DNA from: Mucilaginibacter yixingensis
GTDB lineage: Bacteria > Bacteroidota > Bacteroidia > Sphingobacteriales > Sphingobacteriaceae
DNA length: 64,000 nucleotides
Direction of reading: 5' to 3'
Assembly: GCF_041080815.1 (NCBI RefSeq)
Contig: NZ_CP160205.1
Location: 4,340,001-4,404,000, forward strand
Of the stretch, positions 8,019 through 15,662 are shown one piece after another. The position numbers and the translations under genes were made by a program. The notes beneath the pieces are model-generated. The model had not been told where the DNA came from and searched no databases. It was given only the letters and a program-made list of their open reading frames with translations. Numbering within the stretch: position 1 is the stretch's first letter; each line of letters begins with the position of its first letter.

Positions 8019-8062
8019 AAAACTATTTATACATCCGTGGATTTGAATGTACAAATAGTTTT
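8019..8062 (-). repeat. Palindrome between rpsU and xerC
   Basis: The arms AAAACTATTTATACAT (8019-8034) and ATGTACAAATAGTTTT (8047-8062) match at 15 of 16 positions around a 12-nt loop, ending 1 bp before the xerC start codon. On the minus strand the stem runs into TTTTTATG. It could be a leaky terminator for rpsU that sets xerC-hpf expression, or a protein site. Confidence 0.65.
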
Positions 8063-8101
8063 ATTATATGTTAACAGGAAATCTGTAATTTTTTTACAAA
8101 C

Positions 8102-8293
8102 TTACACAGTATCCTGGTTAAGAGTCTGTTTGTAGATAGCATGTTTAACAACGTGCCTGCGGGTAACAGATTTCTTTTCGAAAGCCTGGCGGCTGCGTAG
8201 CTCGCGTAAAACACCTGTTTTCTCGAATTTCTTTTTGAAGCGCTTCAAAGCTTTGTCTAATGATTCGCCTTCTTTAACATTGATAATAATCAT
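8102..8293 (-). CDS. rpsU: Ribosomal protein bS21
   Basis: Small-subunit protein at the 30S platform, 63 aa, with the KALKRFKKKFEKTGVLRELR and KSVTRRHVVKHA segments of the family. In Bacteroidetes bS21 helps hide the 16S anti-Shine-Dalgarno (established in Flavobacterium). Its own mRNA carries AAAGGAGG about 10 nt before the ATG, fitting autoregulation: when bS21 is scarce, the anti-SD is free and this mRNA is favoured. Promoter and SD are both visible upstream. Confidence 0.96.
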   Translation of the reverse strand: MIIINVKEGESLDKALKRFKKKFEKTGVLRELRSRQAFEKKSVTRRHVVKHAIYKQTLNQDTV

Positions 8294-8303
8294 ACCTAAT
8301 ATA

Positions 8304-8320
8304 CCTCCTTTCGTGGGAGG
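8304..8320 (-). promoter_or_regulatory. rpsU: Shine-Dalgarno and possible SD-hiding hairpin of rpsU
   Basis: Minus strand CCTCC (8320-8316), loop CACGAAA, GGAGG (8308-8304). The GGAGG is the Shine-Dalgarno of rpsU, and the upstream CCTCC can pair with it. Whether the hairpin forms depends on the exact 5' end, since the predicted start lies around 8316-8318. Confidence 0.6.
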
Positions 8321-8321
8321 G

Positions 8322-8352
8322 CAAAGATAAACATTTTGTTTTGATCACCAAA
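8322..8352 (-). promoter_or_regulatory. Promoter of rpsU
   Basis: -33 TTTG (8352-8349), 19-nt spacer, -7 TATCTTTG (8329-8322) on the minus strand: an excellent match to the Bacteroidetes consensus. It gives a short leader of roughly 25 nt containing the Shine-Dalgarno. Confidence 0.8.
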
Positions 8353-8461
8353 TAGTTAATTCACTTTTTGTGCGTCGGTGCCGGTCCCCTATTCCAAAAC
8401 ATTTTATTATTTTCGCCTTCAATACTAAAAGCGTTACTATTGGGCATCATATCATCTCTTA

Positions 8462-9919
8462 ATGCTATTTAATTCTGTAGAGTTTGCTTTCTTCTTCCTC
8501 ATTGTAACCATTCTTTACTTTTCGTTACCGCATAAATTCCGCTGGTTTTTACTGCTCGCGGCCAGCTGTTATTTTTATATGGCCTTTGTGCCGATATATA
8601 TCCTGATACTGGGGTCTACTATTATTATAGATTACCTTGCCGGTATTTATATTGAAAAGTCTAAAGGAGCCAAACGGAAACTCCTGCTCATCGTTTCGCT
8701 GGCGGCCAACATTGGCATATTGGTGGTGTTTAAGTACTTCAACTTTCTCAACGCCAACATCACGCAGATCTACGCTTATTTTAAGCATCCCAACCCTATC
8801 CCCTTTCTGCACATGCTGCTGCCTATCGGGTTGTCGTTCCATACCTTCCAGGCCATGAGCTACACCATTGAGGTATACCGGGGTAACCAGGCGGCCGAAA
8901 AGCATTTTGGTATTTACAGCTTATATGTGATGTTTTACCCACAGCTGGTGGCCGGCCCAATTGAGCGCCCGCAGAATATGCTGCACCAGTTTCATGAAAA
9001 ACATCAGTTTAATTATGATGATATGACCGCCGGGCTGCGACAAATGGCCTGGGGCCTTTTCAAGAAAGCGGTTATTGCCGATAGATTGGGCTCGCTGGTC
9101 AACAATGTTTATGCTTCGCCAGAGAGCCATACGGCTATGGCCATTACCACCGCACTGGTATTTTTTGCGTTTCAGATCTATTGCGATTTCTCCGGATACT
9201 CGGACATTGCCCTCGGTGCCGCCCGCACTATGGGCTTTAAACTGATGACCAACTTTAACCATCCCTTCATCAGCACCAAGGTAACTGAGTTTTGGCGCAG
9301 GTGGCACATCTCGCTATCAACATGGTTAAATGATTACCTGTTTACACCTATCGTTATAGCCCGCCGCGACTGGGGTAAGATTGGCGTGGTGTTCGCCCTA
9401 TTCTTCACCTTTTTTATCAGCGGCATCTGGCACGGAGCGGGCTGGACGTTTATTATATACGGCATCTTAAACGGCATAGCGGTGATCTATGAGTTTCTGA
9501 CCAACAAAGCCCGCAAAAAGCTGTCGAAGAAAATACCGGCTGTCATTTACAAGAACATCAGTATCGTGCTCACCTTTATATATATGTGTTTTACGTGGAT
9601 CTTTTTTCGCTCGCAGCACATCCACACCGCTATTTATATCATAAAGGCGATAAGCTTAGCAACCGTCGATATTTTTAAAGGATCATTTGTGCAATGGAAA
9701 ATGGGCGCCGTAGGCATGAATGGCTCAAACCTATTGCTTTGTTTTATACTGATAACCGGTTTACTGCTGATTGAAAAAGCTCAGGAGCGTTTTGATATTA
9801 TGAAGCGATTCTTAGCATCGCCAGCTTATATCCGATGGCCGTTGTACCTGGGGTTTGTATTATTAATTATGGCGTTCGGCGTTTTTGACAAGAGTCAGTT
9901 TATCTACTTCCAGTTTTAA
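8462..9919 (+). CDS. MBOAT-family O-acyltransferase (AlgI-like)
   Basis: Multi-pass membrane acyltransferase that passes acyl (usually acetyl) groups across the membrane onto an exported polysaccharide or glycolipid. It has 485 aa and about 10-12 membrane helices. MBOAT hallmarks are LPIGLSFHTFQAMSY, PQLVAGPIER, EFWRRWHISLSTW and the invariant catalytic His in SGIWHGAGW. It overlaps no neighbour and is followed after 2 bp by an SGNH-like gene, the usual partner. The acceptor polymer is unknown; no polymer synthase is adjacent. Confidence 0.92.
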   Translation: MLFNSVEFAFFFLIVTILYFSLPHKFRWFLLLAASCYFYMAFVPIYILILGSTIIIDYLAGIYIEKSKGAKRKLLLIVSLAANIGILVVFKYFNFLNANITQIYAYFKHPNPIPFLHMLLPIGLSFHTFQAMSYTIEVYRGNQAAEKHFGIYSLYVMFYPQLVAGPIERPQNMLHQFHEKHQFNYDDMTAGLRQMAWGLFKKAVIADRLGSLVNNVYASPESHTAMAITTALVFFAFQIYCDFSGYSDIALGAARTMGFKLMTNFNHPFISTKVTEFWRRWHISLSTWLNDYLFTPIVIARRDWGKIGVVFALFFTFFISGIWHGAGWTFIIYGILNGIAVIYEFLTNKARKKLSKKIPAVIYKNISIVLTFIYMCFTWIFFRSQHIHTAIYIIKAISLATVDIFKGSFVQWKMGAVGMNGSNLLLCFILITGLLLIEKAQERFDIMKRFLASPAYIRWPLYLGFVLLIMAFGVFDKSQFIYFQF

Positions 9920-9921
9920 CC

Positions 9922-10848
9922 ATGAAACGATTCATCATAAAATTTTTCGTTTTGCTGATCTGGGTTGCCGGGATGATTGCGTTGGCTCTGCATACGCCCA
10001 CTACCACACTGGTTAAAAACAGCCTACTGATGGCGCAGATCCAGAAAGATAGTCTGATGAAAAACACGCCATCGCCCCGGATTATTTTCGTCGGTGGTTC
10101 GTCCATCTCTTTCGGCCTGGACAGTAAAATGATTAAAGACTCCTTGCACCTCAACCCGGTAAACACCGGCGTTGAGGCTACCCTGGGATTAAAATATATG
10201 CTCAGAAATGCGCTGCGTTATATCAAGCCTGGCGATATAATTGTGGTTTGCGCCGAGTACAACCAGTTTTACAACAAGTTTATGGACGGCCAGTATGAAC
10301 TGTTGCCTATCATCTTTGAAGTATCGCCCGACACCAAAAACCTGCTCGACGCCAGGCAATATTGCAGTCTGCTTACCTACGCACCATCATATATCGCCTC
10401 AAAATTAAACCCGCTCTCTTATTGGGTACGTTTTGATAATAATGCCACCAATGTTTACGGCAATAAAGCTTTTAATGCCTACGGCGATGTTTACCTGCAC
10501 TGGACACAACCCTCAGAACAGGTATCGCCCTACGGCGCTATTACAGGCAATTTAGATAAAGATACATTTACGGAGCTGCGGCAATTTGAGGCAGAGTTGA
10601 AACAAAGAAATGCCCGTTTACTCATCAGCTTCCCACCTTATCAGCAACGGGCCTATGATAACTCCCCGAATCAGATTGCGCTGATCGCTCAAAAATTGAA
10701 AGACAATCATTTTGAACTGCTCGGCTCGCCGCAAAGCTATTTATTTCCGGATAGTATGCTGTTTAACACCTCCTACCACCTCAACCGCCAGGGCGTAACC
10801 CGGTGGACCAATCAGACTATTAGTAATTTGAAGAAAGCGCTGAGATAA
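9922..10848 (+). CDS. SGNH-like periplasmic protein, partner of the MBOAT gene
   Basis: 308 aa with an N-terminal signal anchor (residues 4-25). The fold resembles AlgX/AlgJ/DltD-type SGNH proteins: a Ser block IIFVGGSSISFGLDS near residue 55, IIVVCAEYNQFYN near 110, and a C-terminal TSYHLNRQG block supplying the His. It probably transfers the acyl group delivered by the MBOAT protein onto a polymer in the periplasm. It starts 2 bp after the MBOAT stop, so the two form one operon. Family assignment is by motif, not by a search. Confidence 0.75.
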   Translation: MKRFIIKFFVLLIWVAGMIALALHTPTTTLVKNSLLMAQIQKDSLMKNTPSPRIIFVGGSSISFGLDSKMIKDSLHLNPVNTGVEATLGLKYMLRNALRYIKPGDIIVVCAEYNQFYNKFMDGQYELLPIIFEVSPDTKNLLDARQYCSLLTYAPSYIASKLNPLSYWVRFDNNATNVYGNKAFNAYGDVYLHWTQPSEQVSPYGAITGNLDKDTFTELRQFEAELKQRNARLLISFPPYQQRAYDNSPNQIALIAQKLKDNHFELLGSPQSYLFPDSMLFNTSYHLNRQGVTRWTNQTISNLKKALR

Positions 10849-10880
10849 TTCTAGAGGTGCGTCAATAATACTTTACCTGC

Positions 10881-11113
10881 ATGTCATGCTGAGTAATAGA
10901 ATCCCGGCGACGGGACTATGAAGGTGAAATGACAAACGAGAGGGCTGTCAGTCTGAGCTTGTCGAAGACTCGCGCAGAGAGGCCCACCCACCATGCTTCG
11001 ACGGGGCTCAGCATGACAGCCTTTTTTAACTTGTCATGGGAAGGAACGAAGCATCTCTACGTATAATCTTACTTACTTGTCCTCAGAGATGCTTCGCTAT
11101 CGCTCAGCATGAC
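10881..11113. repeat. Nested inverted repeats, GTCATGCTGAG family
   Basis: The 10849-11264 gap holds no gene. It contains two nested palindromes: GCTGTCAGTCTGAGCTTGTC facing CGGGGCTCAGCATGACAGCC, and GTCATGGGAAGGAACGAAGC facing GCTTCGCTATCGCTCAGCATGAC. A further GTCATGCTGAG copy lies at the left. Related elements occur at 49436-49530. Confidence 0.7.
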
Positions 11114-11181
11114 AAAATGGTTAAGATTTTTCGCGTCTCGCACAAAGATTATTGTAACCCATTCTCACAAACTTAATCCCC

Positions 11182-11215
11182 AAAAAAAAGTCATCCGTAC
11201 CGCAGTAAGGATGAC
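11182..11215 (-). terminator. Terminator of the acyl-CoA dehydrogenase gene
   Basis: Stem GTCATCC / GGATGAC (extendable with mismatches) around 12 nt. On the minus strand it is followed by eight T. It lies 50 bp downstream of the stop at 11265. Confidence 0.85.
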
Positions 11216-11264
11216 AACCTATGTTTGTTTGAGTGGAGAGTGTACTACAGCTTAACTGTAGCTT

Positions 11265-12437
11265 TTATTTTAATACCTCGCGGGCAATAACAATTTTCTG
11301 GATTTCGCTAGTGCCTTCGCCAATGGTGCATAGCTTGGCATCGCGATAGTATTTTTCTACCGGGAAATCTTTGGTATAACCATAGCCGCCAAAAATCTGC
11401 ACGGCTTCGGTAGCGCAACGTACCGCCACTTCTGATGCATAATATTTAGCCATGGCAGCCTGCTTGGTCATGTGGACGCCACGGTTCTTCATATCAGCAG
11501 CCTGCATAATTAATAGCTCGGCTGCTTCAATTTCGGTAGCCATATCGGCTAGCTTAAAACTGATGCCCTGGAAATTAGAGATGGGCTGCCCAAATTGATG
11601 ACGCTCTTTTGAATACTTCACCGCGGCGTCAAAAGCCCCCTTGGCAATACCCAGTGAAAGGGCAGCAATAGAAATGCGGCCACCATCCAGCACTTTCATC
11701 GCTTGTGTAAAACCCTCGCCCTCTTTGCCCAGCAGGTTTTCTTTTGGTACGCGGCAGTTATCAAAAATCAGCTCGGTTGTTTCAGATGCACGCATACCCA
11801 GCTTGTTTTCTTTTTTACCGTGGGTAAAACCTGGTGTACCTTTTTCTATGACCAGCGCCGAGATGCCATGCGCATCACCCTTCTCTCCGGTGCGCACCAT
11901 TACTACGGCCACATCCCCCGTCTTACCATGAGTAATCCAGTTTTTTGATCCGTTGACGATGTAATGATCGCCATCCAGTACAGCAGTGGTTTGCATGTGC
12001 AGGGCATCACTTCCGGTATTGGCCTCGGTTAAACCCCAGGCGCCAATCCATTCAGCAGTAGCCAGCTTGGTGAGCCAGCGTTGTTTTTGTTCTTCGTTAC
12101 CAAAAGCTAAAATATGCCCGGTACACAACGAGTTATGTGCCGCAACCGACAAACCAATAGCGCCGCAAACCCGGGCCACCTCTTGTATCACAGTTACATA
12201 TTCTATATAGCCCAGTCCGGCGCCGTTATATTGCTCGGGCACCAGTATCCCCATCAGCCCCAGTTCGCCCAATTTTTTAAAAAGTTCCAGCGGAAACACT
12301 TGCGCTTCGTCCCATTCCATTACATGCGGACGGATGTGCCGTTCGGCAAAGTCGCGGGTCATCTGCGCAATCATCTGCTGATTTTCATCTGCCTGGAAGT
12401 TGAGGCCTGCCGGGGTATCGGTTATATAGCTACTCAT
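11265..12437 (-). CDS. Acyl-CoA dehydrogenase
   Basis: FAD enzyme introducing the alpha-beta double bond in acyl-CoA esters (fatty acid or branched-chain amino-acid degradation). At 390 aa it has the normal length. The N-terminal helical, middle beta and C-terminal helical domains are all recognisable: WGLTEANTGSDALHM and NGSKNWITHG in the middle, and QIFGGYGYTKDFPVEKYYRD plus IGEGTSEIQ at the end. Substrate length cannot be told. It is a single-gene unit with its own terminator and a striking palindrome upstream, suggesting control by a dimeric repressor (inference). Confidence 0.93.
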   Translation of the reverse strand: MSSYITDTPAGLNFQADENQQMIAQMTRDFAERHIRPHVMEWDEAQVFPLELFKKLGELGLMGILVPEQYNGAGLGYIEYVTVIQEVARVCGAIGLSVAAHNSLCTGHILAFGNEEQKQRWLTKLATAEWIGAWGLTEANTGSDALHMQTTAVLDGDHYIVNGSKNWITHGKTGDVAVVMVRTGEKGDAHGISALVIEKGTPGFTHGKKENKLGMRASETTELIFDNCRVPKENLLGKEGEGFTQAMKVLDGGRISIAALSLGIAKGAFDAAVKYSKERHQFGQPISNFQGISFKLADMATEIEAAELLIMQAADMKNRGVHMTKQAAMAKYYASEVAVRCATEAVQIFGGYGYTKDFPVEKYYRDAKLCTIGEGTSEIQKIVIAREVLK

Positions 12438-12465
12438 GGTTTGTTATCTGGTAATGCAAGTATAA

Positions 12466-12497
12466 TTAAATTTACTATGCATGCATAATAAATTTAA
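12466..12497. promoter_or_regulatory. 32-bp palindrome upstream of the acyl-CoA dehydrogenase
   Basis: Half-site TTAAATTTACTATGCA is followed directly by TGCATAATAAATTTAA. The halves are perfect inverted repeats except for one position, with no spacer. It is centred 44 bp before the ATG, in the promoter region. It has the form of an operator for a dimeric regulator such as a TetR-type fatty-acid repressor; no such regulator gene is in the window. Confidence 0.55.
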
Positions 12498-12538
12498 ATA
12501 ATTTTCAGCCCTTTAAATTACCTGCTCCTCTCCTATGC

Positions 12539-12628
12539 TGTCATCCCGAACGATAGTGGGGGATCTTTTCGATGCAGTATCCCACAGAATCGCCCTGAAA
12601 AGATCCCTCCCGTTGGTCGGGATGACAT
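12539..12628. repeat. Inverted repeat, GTCATCCCGAACG family
   Basis: Arms TGTCATCCCGAACG (left) and CGGGATGACA (right) flank inner arms GGGGGATCTTTTCG and CTGAAAAGATCCCTCC. It lies between two divergent genes. A shorter relative at 56583-56622 acts as a terminator. Confidence 0.7.
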
Positions 12629-12726
12629 ACATGTATACGCCCTCCAATTATTTTTCTCTTTGGTAAATATCTTTTTTACAGGTATTTTCGGGCCGATTAC
12701 AATTAAAACCCCTTCCAAATACACCA

Positions 12727-13536
12727 ATGAAAAAAGTAATATTGGTTACCGGCGCATCGTCGGGCCTCGGACAAGCTATGGCTACCGCACTTAAAGCACA
12801 GGGCCACACCGTTTACGGCACCAGCCGCAACATCAGCAAAATCACTAACGCTACTTTCACTCCGCTGGAGATGGACGTAACCGACGATGCTTCAGTTAGC
12901 GCCGCCGTAAAAAAAGTGACCGACGCCGAAGGCCAGATTGATGTACTGATCAATAATGCAGGTAACGGTATTACCGGTCCGCTGTATGCCATCTCGGTAG
13001 AGCTGGCTAAAAAACAGTTTGAAACCAACTTTTTTGGTGTAGTACGTGTATGCAGCGCCGTACTACCGGGTATGATTGAGCGTAAACAAGGCCTGGTAAT
13101 TAACGTTGGCTCTCTGGCCGGCCTGTTTGGCTTACCTTACCAGGGCTTATACAGTGCCTCTAAATTTGCAGTTGAAGGCTACTCTGAAAGCCTGCGCATG
13201 GAGCTGCAAAACACCGGCGTTAAAGTTGCTGTGTTAAACCCAGGTGACTTTAAAACCGATTTTACCGGCAACCGCGAGAAAGCGCCGTTCCCAATCAAGA
13301 ACGATAAACTGAAAGGCGAATTTGATGCTGCCGTTGCCGCCATGGAGAAAGACGAAAGCATCGGTGCTGATCCGTCTAAACTGGCCGCCAAGGTTTGTCA
13401 GATTGTTAACCAATCAAAGCCTAAGCATAACTACCTCATCGGTGCCATCGGCCAAACTATTGTGCCAACCCTGAAAGCTGTTTTACCGCAGGGCCTTTTT
13501 GTAAAACTGATGAATGATCATTACGGGATAAAGTAA
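12727..13536 (+). CDS. SDR family oxidoreductase
   Basis: Classical short-chain dehydrogenase/reductase, 269 aa. The nucleotide-binding TGASSGLGQAM lies at residues 8-18, NNAG at about 76-79, catalytic Ser in VINVGSLAG, and YSASK (Tyr/Lys pair) near 141-145. The TSRN after beta-2 suggests NADPH preference. The substrate is unknown. It stands alone, followed by a near-perfect terminator. Confidence 0.9.
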   Translation: MKKVILVTGASSGLGQAMATALKAQGHTVYGTSRNISKITNATFTPLEMDVTDDASVSAAVKKVTDAEGQIDVLINNAGNGITGPLYAISVELAKKQFETNFFGVVRVCSAVLPGMIERKQGLVINVGSLAGLFGLPYQGLYSASKFAVEGYSESLRMELQNTGVKVAVLNPGDFKTDFTGNREKAPFPIKNDKLKGEFDAAVAAMEKDESIGADPSKLAAKVCQIVNQSKPKHNYLIGAIGQTIVPTLKAVLPQGLFVKLMNDHYGIK

Positions 13537-13541
13537 AACCC

Positions 13542-13681
13542 CTACCCCTCCTAGCCTCCCCAAAGGGGAGGGACTATGAGCAAGACGGATAATAAAAACA
13601 TAAAAAGAGAAAGGCTTCAGGAATAACCTGAAGCCTTTCTCTTTTCCAACTCCTCCCCTTCGGGGAGGCGGGGAGGGGTAG
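13542..13681. repeat. GC-rich inverted repeat around a terminator
   Basis: Outer arms CTACCCCTCCTAGCCTCCCC (13542-13561) and GGGGAGGCGGGGAGGGGTAG (13662-13681) pair at 18 of 20 positions. They start six bases after the SDR stop codon. The perfect hairpin at 13603-13645 is nested inside. Confidence 0.75.
13603..13645 (+). terminator. Perfect 19-bp terminator hairpin of the SDR gene
   Basis: Arms AAAAGAGAAAGGCTTCAGG and CCTGAAGCCTTTCTCTTTT with a 5-nt loop. A T-run in the right arm on the plus strand and A-rich left arm make it bidirectional. Confidence 0.85.
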
Positions 13682-13701
13682 TTTATGATGGAAGCCGTTT
13701 A

Positions 13702-13791
13702 TCAAACGTTCAACACATGGGCTGATTCCAGTATCTTCACTATAAAGTCGCCTATTAAAAATAAAATCGGGGTGCTTAATAATGCTGTCAT
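13702..13791 (-). CDS. Possible 29-residue hydrophobic peptide
   Basis: ATG at 13791 opens 29 codons with a hydrophobic core (TPILFLIGDFIVKIL) and a charged/polar tail, resembling a single-helix membrane peptide. No ribosome binding site or recognised family. It stands alone in the 13682-14020 gap, which otherwise shows only one arm of an AGGATTTAACG-type repeat (about 13920-13965). Chance occurrence is quite possible. Confidence 0.18.
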   Translation of the reverse strand: MTALLSTPILFLIGDFIVKILESAHVLNV

Positions 13792-14021
13792 GGCTCGTTG
13801 TGTTTAATTGTTGAATAATTAGCTGAGTATTTTCTGTTTCGTTGACTCAAAATTGCATCAAATCGGCCCGCGCCGGTAGGCCTTTTAGGTGAACGGCGGG
13901 AAAATGTCGGTGAAATGAGGAAAACCAGGATTTAACGAATTCTTCGGATTTACAGGATTCTTTATCGATCGGTGAAATTCACCTTAAGCGGCACGGAGAA
14001 CATGGTGGTATAGTATATAAA

Positions 14022-14054
14022 ACAAAAAAATCCCGCTGTGCTTACAGCGGGATT
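14022..14054 (-). terminator. Terminator of carA
   Basis: Perfect 11-bp stem AATCCCGCTGT / ACAGCGGGATT with a 4-nt loop. It is followed on the minus strand by a run of T, about 45 bp after the carA stop. Confidence 0.88.
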
Positions 14055-14099
14055 ATATCTATCAGATCAGAAACTAATCTCTGATCACTGATTAACTGA

Positions 14100-15200
14100 C
14101 TATTTCAGCATCGCCACGAAATCATCAAACAGGTAGCGGCTATCATGCGGGCCTGGAGACGACTCTGGGTGATATTGTACAGAGAAAGCATTTTTACCTA
14201 TCACACGGATACCCTCGATCGATTGGTCGTTTAGGTTAATGTGGGTAATTTCTACTTTATCAGATGCTTTTACCGCCTCTGGCACTACACCAAAACCGTG
14301 GTTTTGTGAGGTTACCTCGCAGTGGTTTTTAATTACGTTTTTAACCGGGTGGTTCAAACCGCGGTGACCGTTAAACATTTTACGGGTTGGGATATCGTTA
14401 GCCAAAGCCAGCAGCTGGTGACCAAGACAGATACCAAACATTGGTTTGCCTGATTCCAGGATGTCTTTTACAGTCTCCACAGCGTAAGGCATCGCAGCCG
14501 GATCGCCGGGACCATTGCTGATGAAGAAACCATTTGGCTGGAAATCTTGCTCCATCTCGGCATAAGTGGTTTTAGCAGGGTATACCTTGGCAAATACACC
14601 GCGATCGCTAAAGTTGCGCAGGATGTTCTTTTTAACACCCAAGTCAAGCACAGCTACACGCAGGGCAGCGTTCTCATCACCTACGGTGTAGGTTTCGGTA
14701 GTTGATACTTGTGATGATAACTCCAGACCGTCCATGTCAGGCACATCGGCCAGTTTTGAGCGCAGGGTTTCCACGTCAAGAATCTCTGAAGAGATGATAG
14801 CGTTCATCGCACCTTTATCGCGGATATGACGCACCAGCTGACGGGTGTCGATATCAGAAATAGCAACAATATTTTGCTCCTGGAAATAATCCTGGATAGA
14901 ACCATCAGCCTGTTTACGGCTGTAGTTAATGTTATAGTTTTTGCAAACCAGGCCGGCAATCTGGATTTTGTCAGATTCTACCTCTTCTTTGCTTACACCA
15001 TAATTACCTATGTGCGCGTTGGTAGCAACCATGATCTGCGCGTAGTAAGAAGGGTCTGTAAAAACCTCCTGATAGCCGGTCATGCCGGTATTGAAGCAGA
15101 TTTCGCCGGTGGTGGTGCCTATCTTGCCGGCAGCTTTACCATGAAAAACTGTTCCATCGGCCAGTAGCAGTACCGCCGGTAACTTGGTGTAATTTGTCAT
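14100..15200 (-). CDS. carA: Carbamoyl-phosphate synthase small subunit
   Basis: Glutaminase subunit supplying ammonia to CarB for carbamoyl phosphate, used in pyrimidine and arginine synthesis. It has 366 aa. The N-terminal CPSase-small domain (1-150) has CFNTGMTGYQEVFTDPSY. The C-terminal class-I glutamine amidotransferase has SNGPGDP (228-234), the nucleophile Cys258 in GICLGHQ, and His344/Glu346 in YHPES. carB is not adjacent, so the two subunits are encoded apart or carB lies elsewhere. A -7 box TACCTTTG lies about 105 bp upstream. Confidence 0.96.
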   Translation of the reverse strand: MTNYTKLPAVLLLADGTVFHGKAAGKIGTTTGEICFNTGMTGYQEVFTDPSYYAQIMVATNAHIGNYGVSKEEVESDKIQIAGLVCKNYNINYSRKQADGSIQDYFQEQNIVAISDIDTRQLVRHIRDKGAMNAIISSEILDVETLRSKLADVPDMDGLELSSQVSTTETYTVGDENAALRVAVLDLGVKKNILRNFSDRGVFAKVYPAKTTYAEMEQDFQPNGFFISNGPGDPAAMPYAVETVKDILESGKPMFGICLGHQLLALANDIPTRKMFNGHRGLNHPVKNVIKNHCEVTSQNHGFGVVPEAVKASDKVEITHINLNDQSIEGIRVIGKNAFSVQYHPESSPGPHDSRYLFDDFVAMLK

Positions 15201-15302
15201 CCGTAAAAAAATTAAAATGGTTATTAGCCCGGTTGGCTTGTTGTGCAGCTCCGTGAAAACAGCGAGTAATGGAGTAAGATGATACTACCTGATTCACGGG
15301 CG

Positions 15303-15310
15303 CAAAGGTA
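15303..15310 (-). promoter_or_regulatory. Probable -7 box of carA
   Basis: TACCTTTG on the minus strand matches TAnnTTTG. The nearest TTG upstream is 26 nt away, slightly outside the usual spacing. It predicts a leader near 95 nt. Confidence 0.45.
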
Positions 15311-15321
15311 GAGTTTTATTT

Positions 15322-15354
15322 GGGATTTCGAATGTTCAATTTCGGATTTTTGTA
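15322..15354. repeat. TTCGGATTTCG-type repeat arm (left)
   Basis: TGGGATTTCGAATGTTCAAT followed by TTCGGATTTTTG. The complementary arm is at 15612-15632 (CTCCGAAATCCGAAATC). The arms flank the larger palindrome at 15402-15546. Confidence 0.6.
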
Positions 15355-15401
15355 AAGTTAATGTAAGGTTGGTGTAAAGGGGATGCTCAACCATCAATAT
15401 G

Positions 15402-15546
15402 ATGTCATTTCGATGAGCACGAGGGGTGGAGTGAGCGGAGGAGCGGAAGAGAAGTCTTTTCGGAGCGATCTGTCGGGATACATGATCGAAAAGATTTCTC
15501 AGTCGCGCCACGCCCCTATCCCTTCTTCGCTTCTTCGAAATGACAT
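15402..15546. repeat. Long inverted repeat, GTCATTTCGA family
   Basis: Outer arms TGATGTCATTTCGA and TCGAAATGACATCA are perfectly complementary. Inner words GAGAAGTCTTTTCG and CGAAAAGATTTCTC pair with one mismatch. The whole forms a hairpin of about 145 nt between the divergent carA and panB. A related element is at 63636-63800. Confidence 0.75.
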
Positions 15547-15662
15547 CACGGCTAATTAAACAAATTCAAACTCAGACAATAAGGCTACAACAAATAAATC
15601 CGCGATCAGACCTCCGAAATCCGAAATCAACCCTACATTTGCAATTCCTAATACATCAGGCC

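Noticed and set aside
15224..15511. 95-codon minus-strand ORF between carA and panB
   Set aside because: Composed of palindromic repeat arms and Arg/Ser-rich composition; no conserved domain; overlaps the carA promoter.
15540..15662. 41-codon N-terminal extension of panB
   Set aside because: It runs through repeat arms and lacks family homology; the ATG at 15663 matches the family start.
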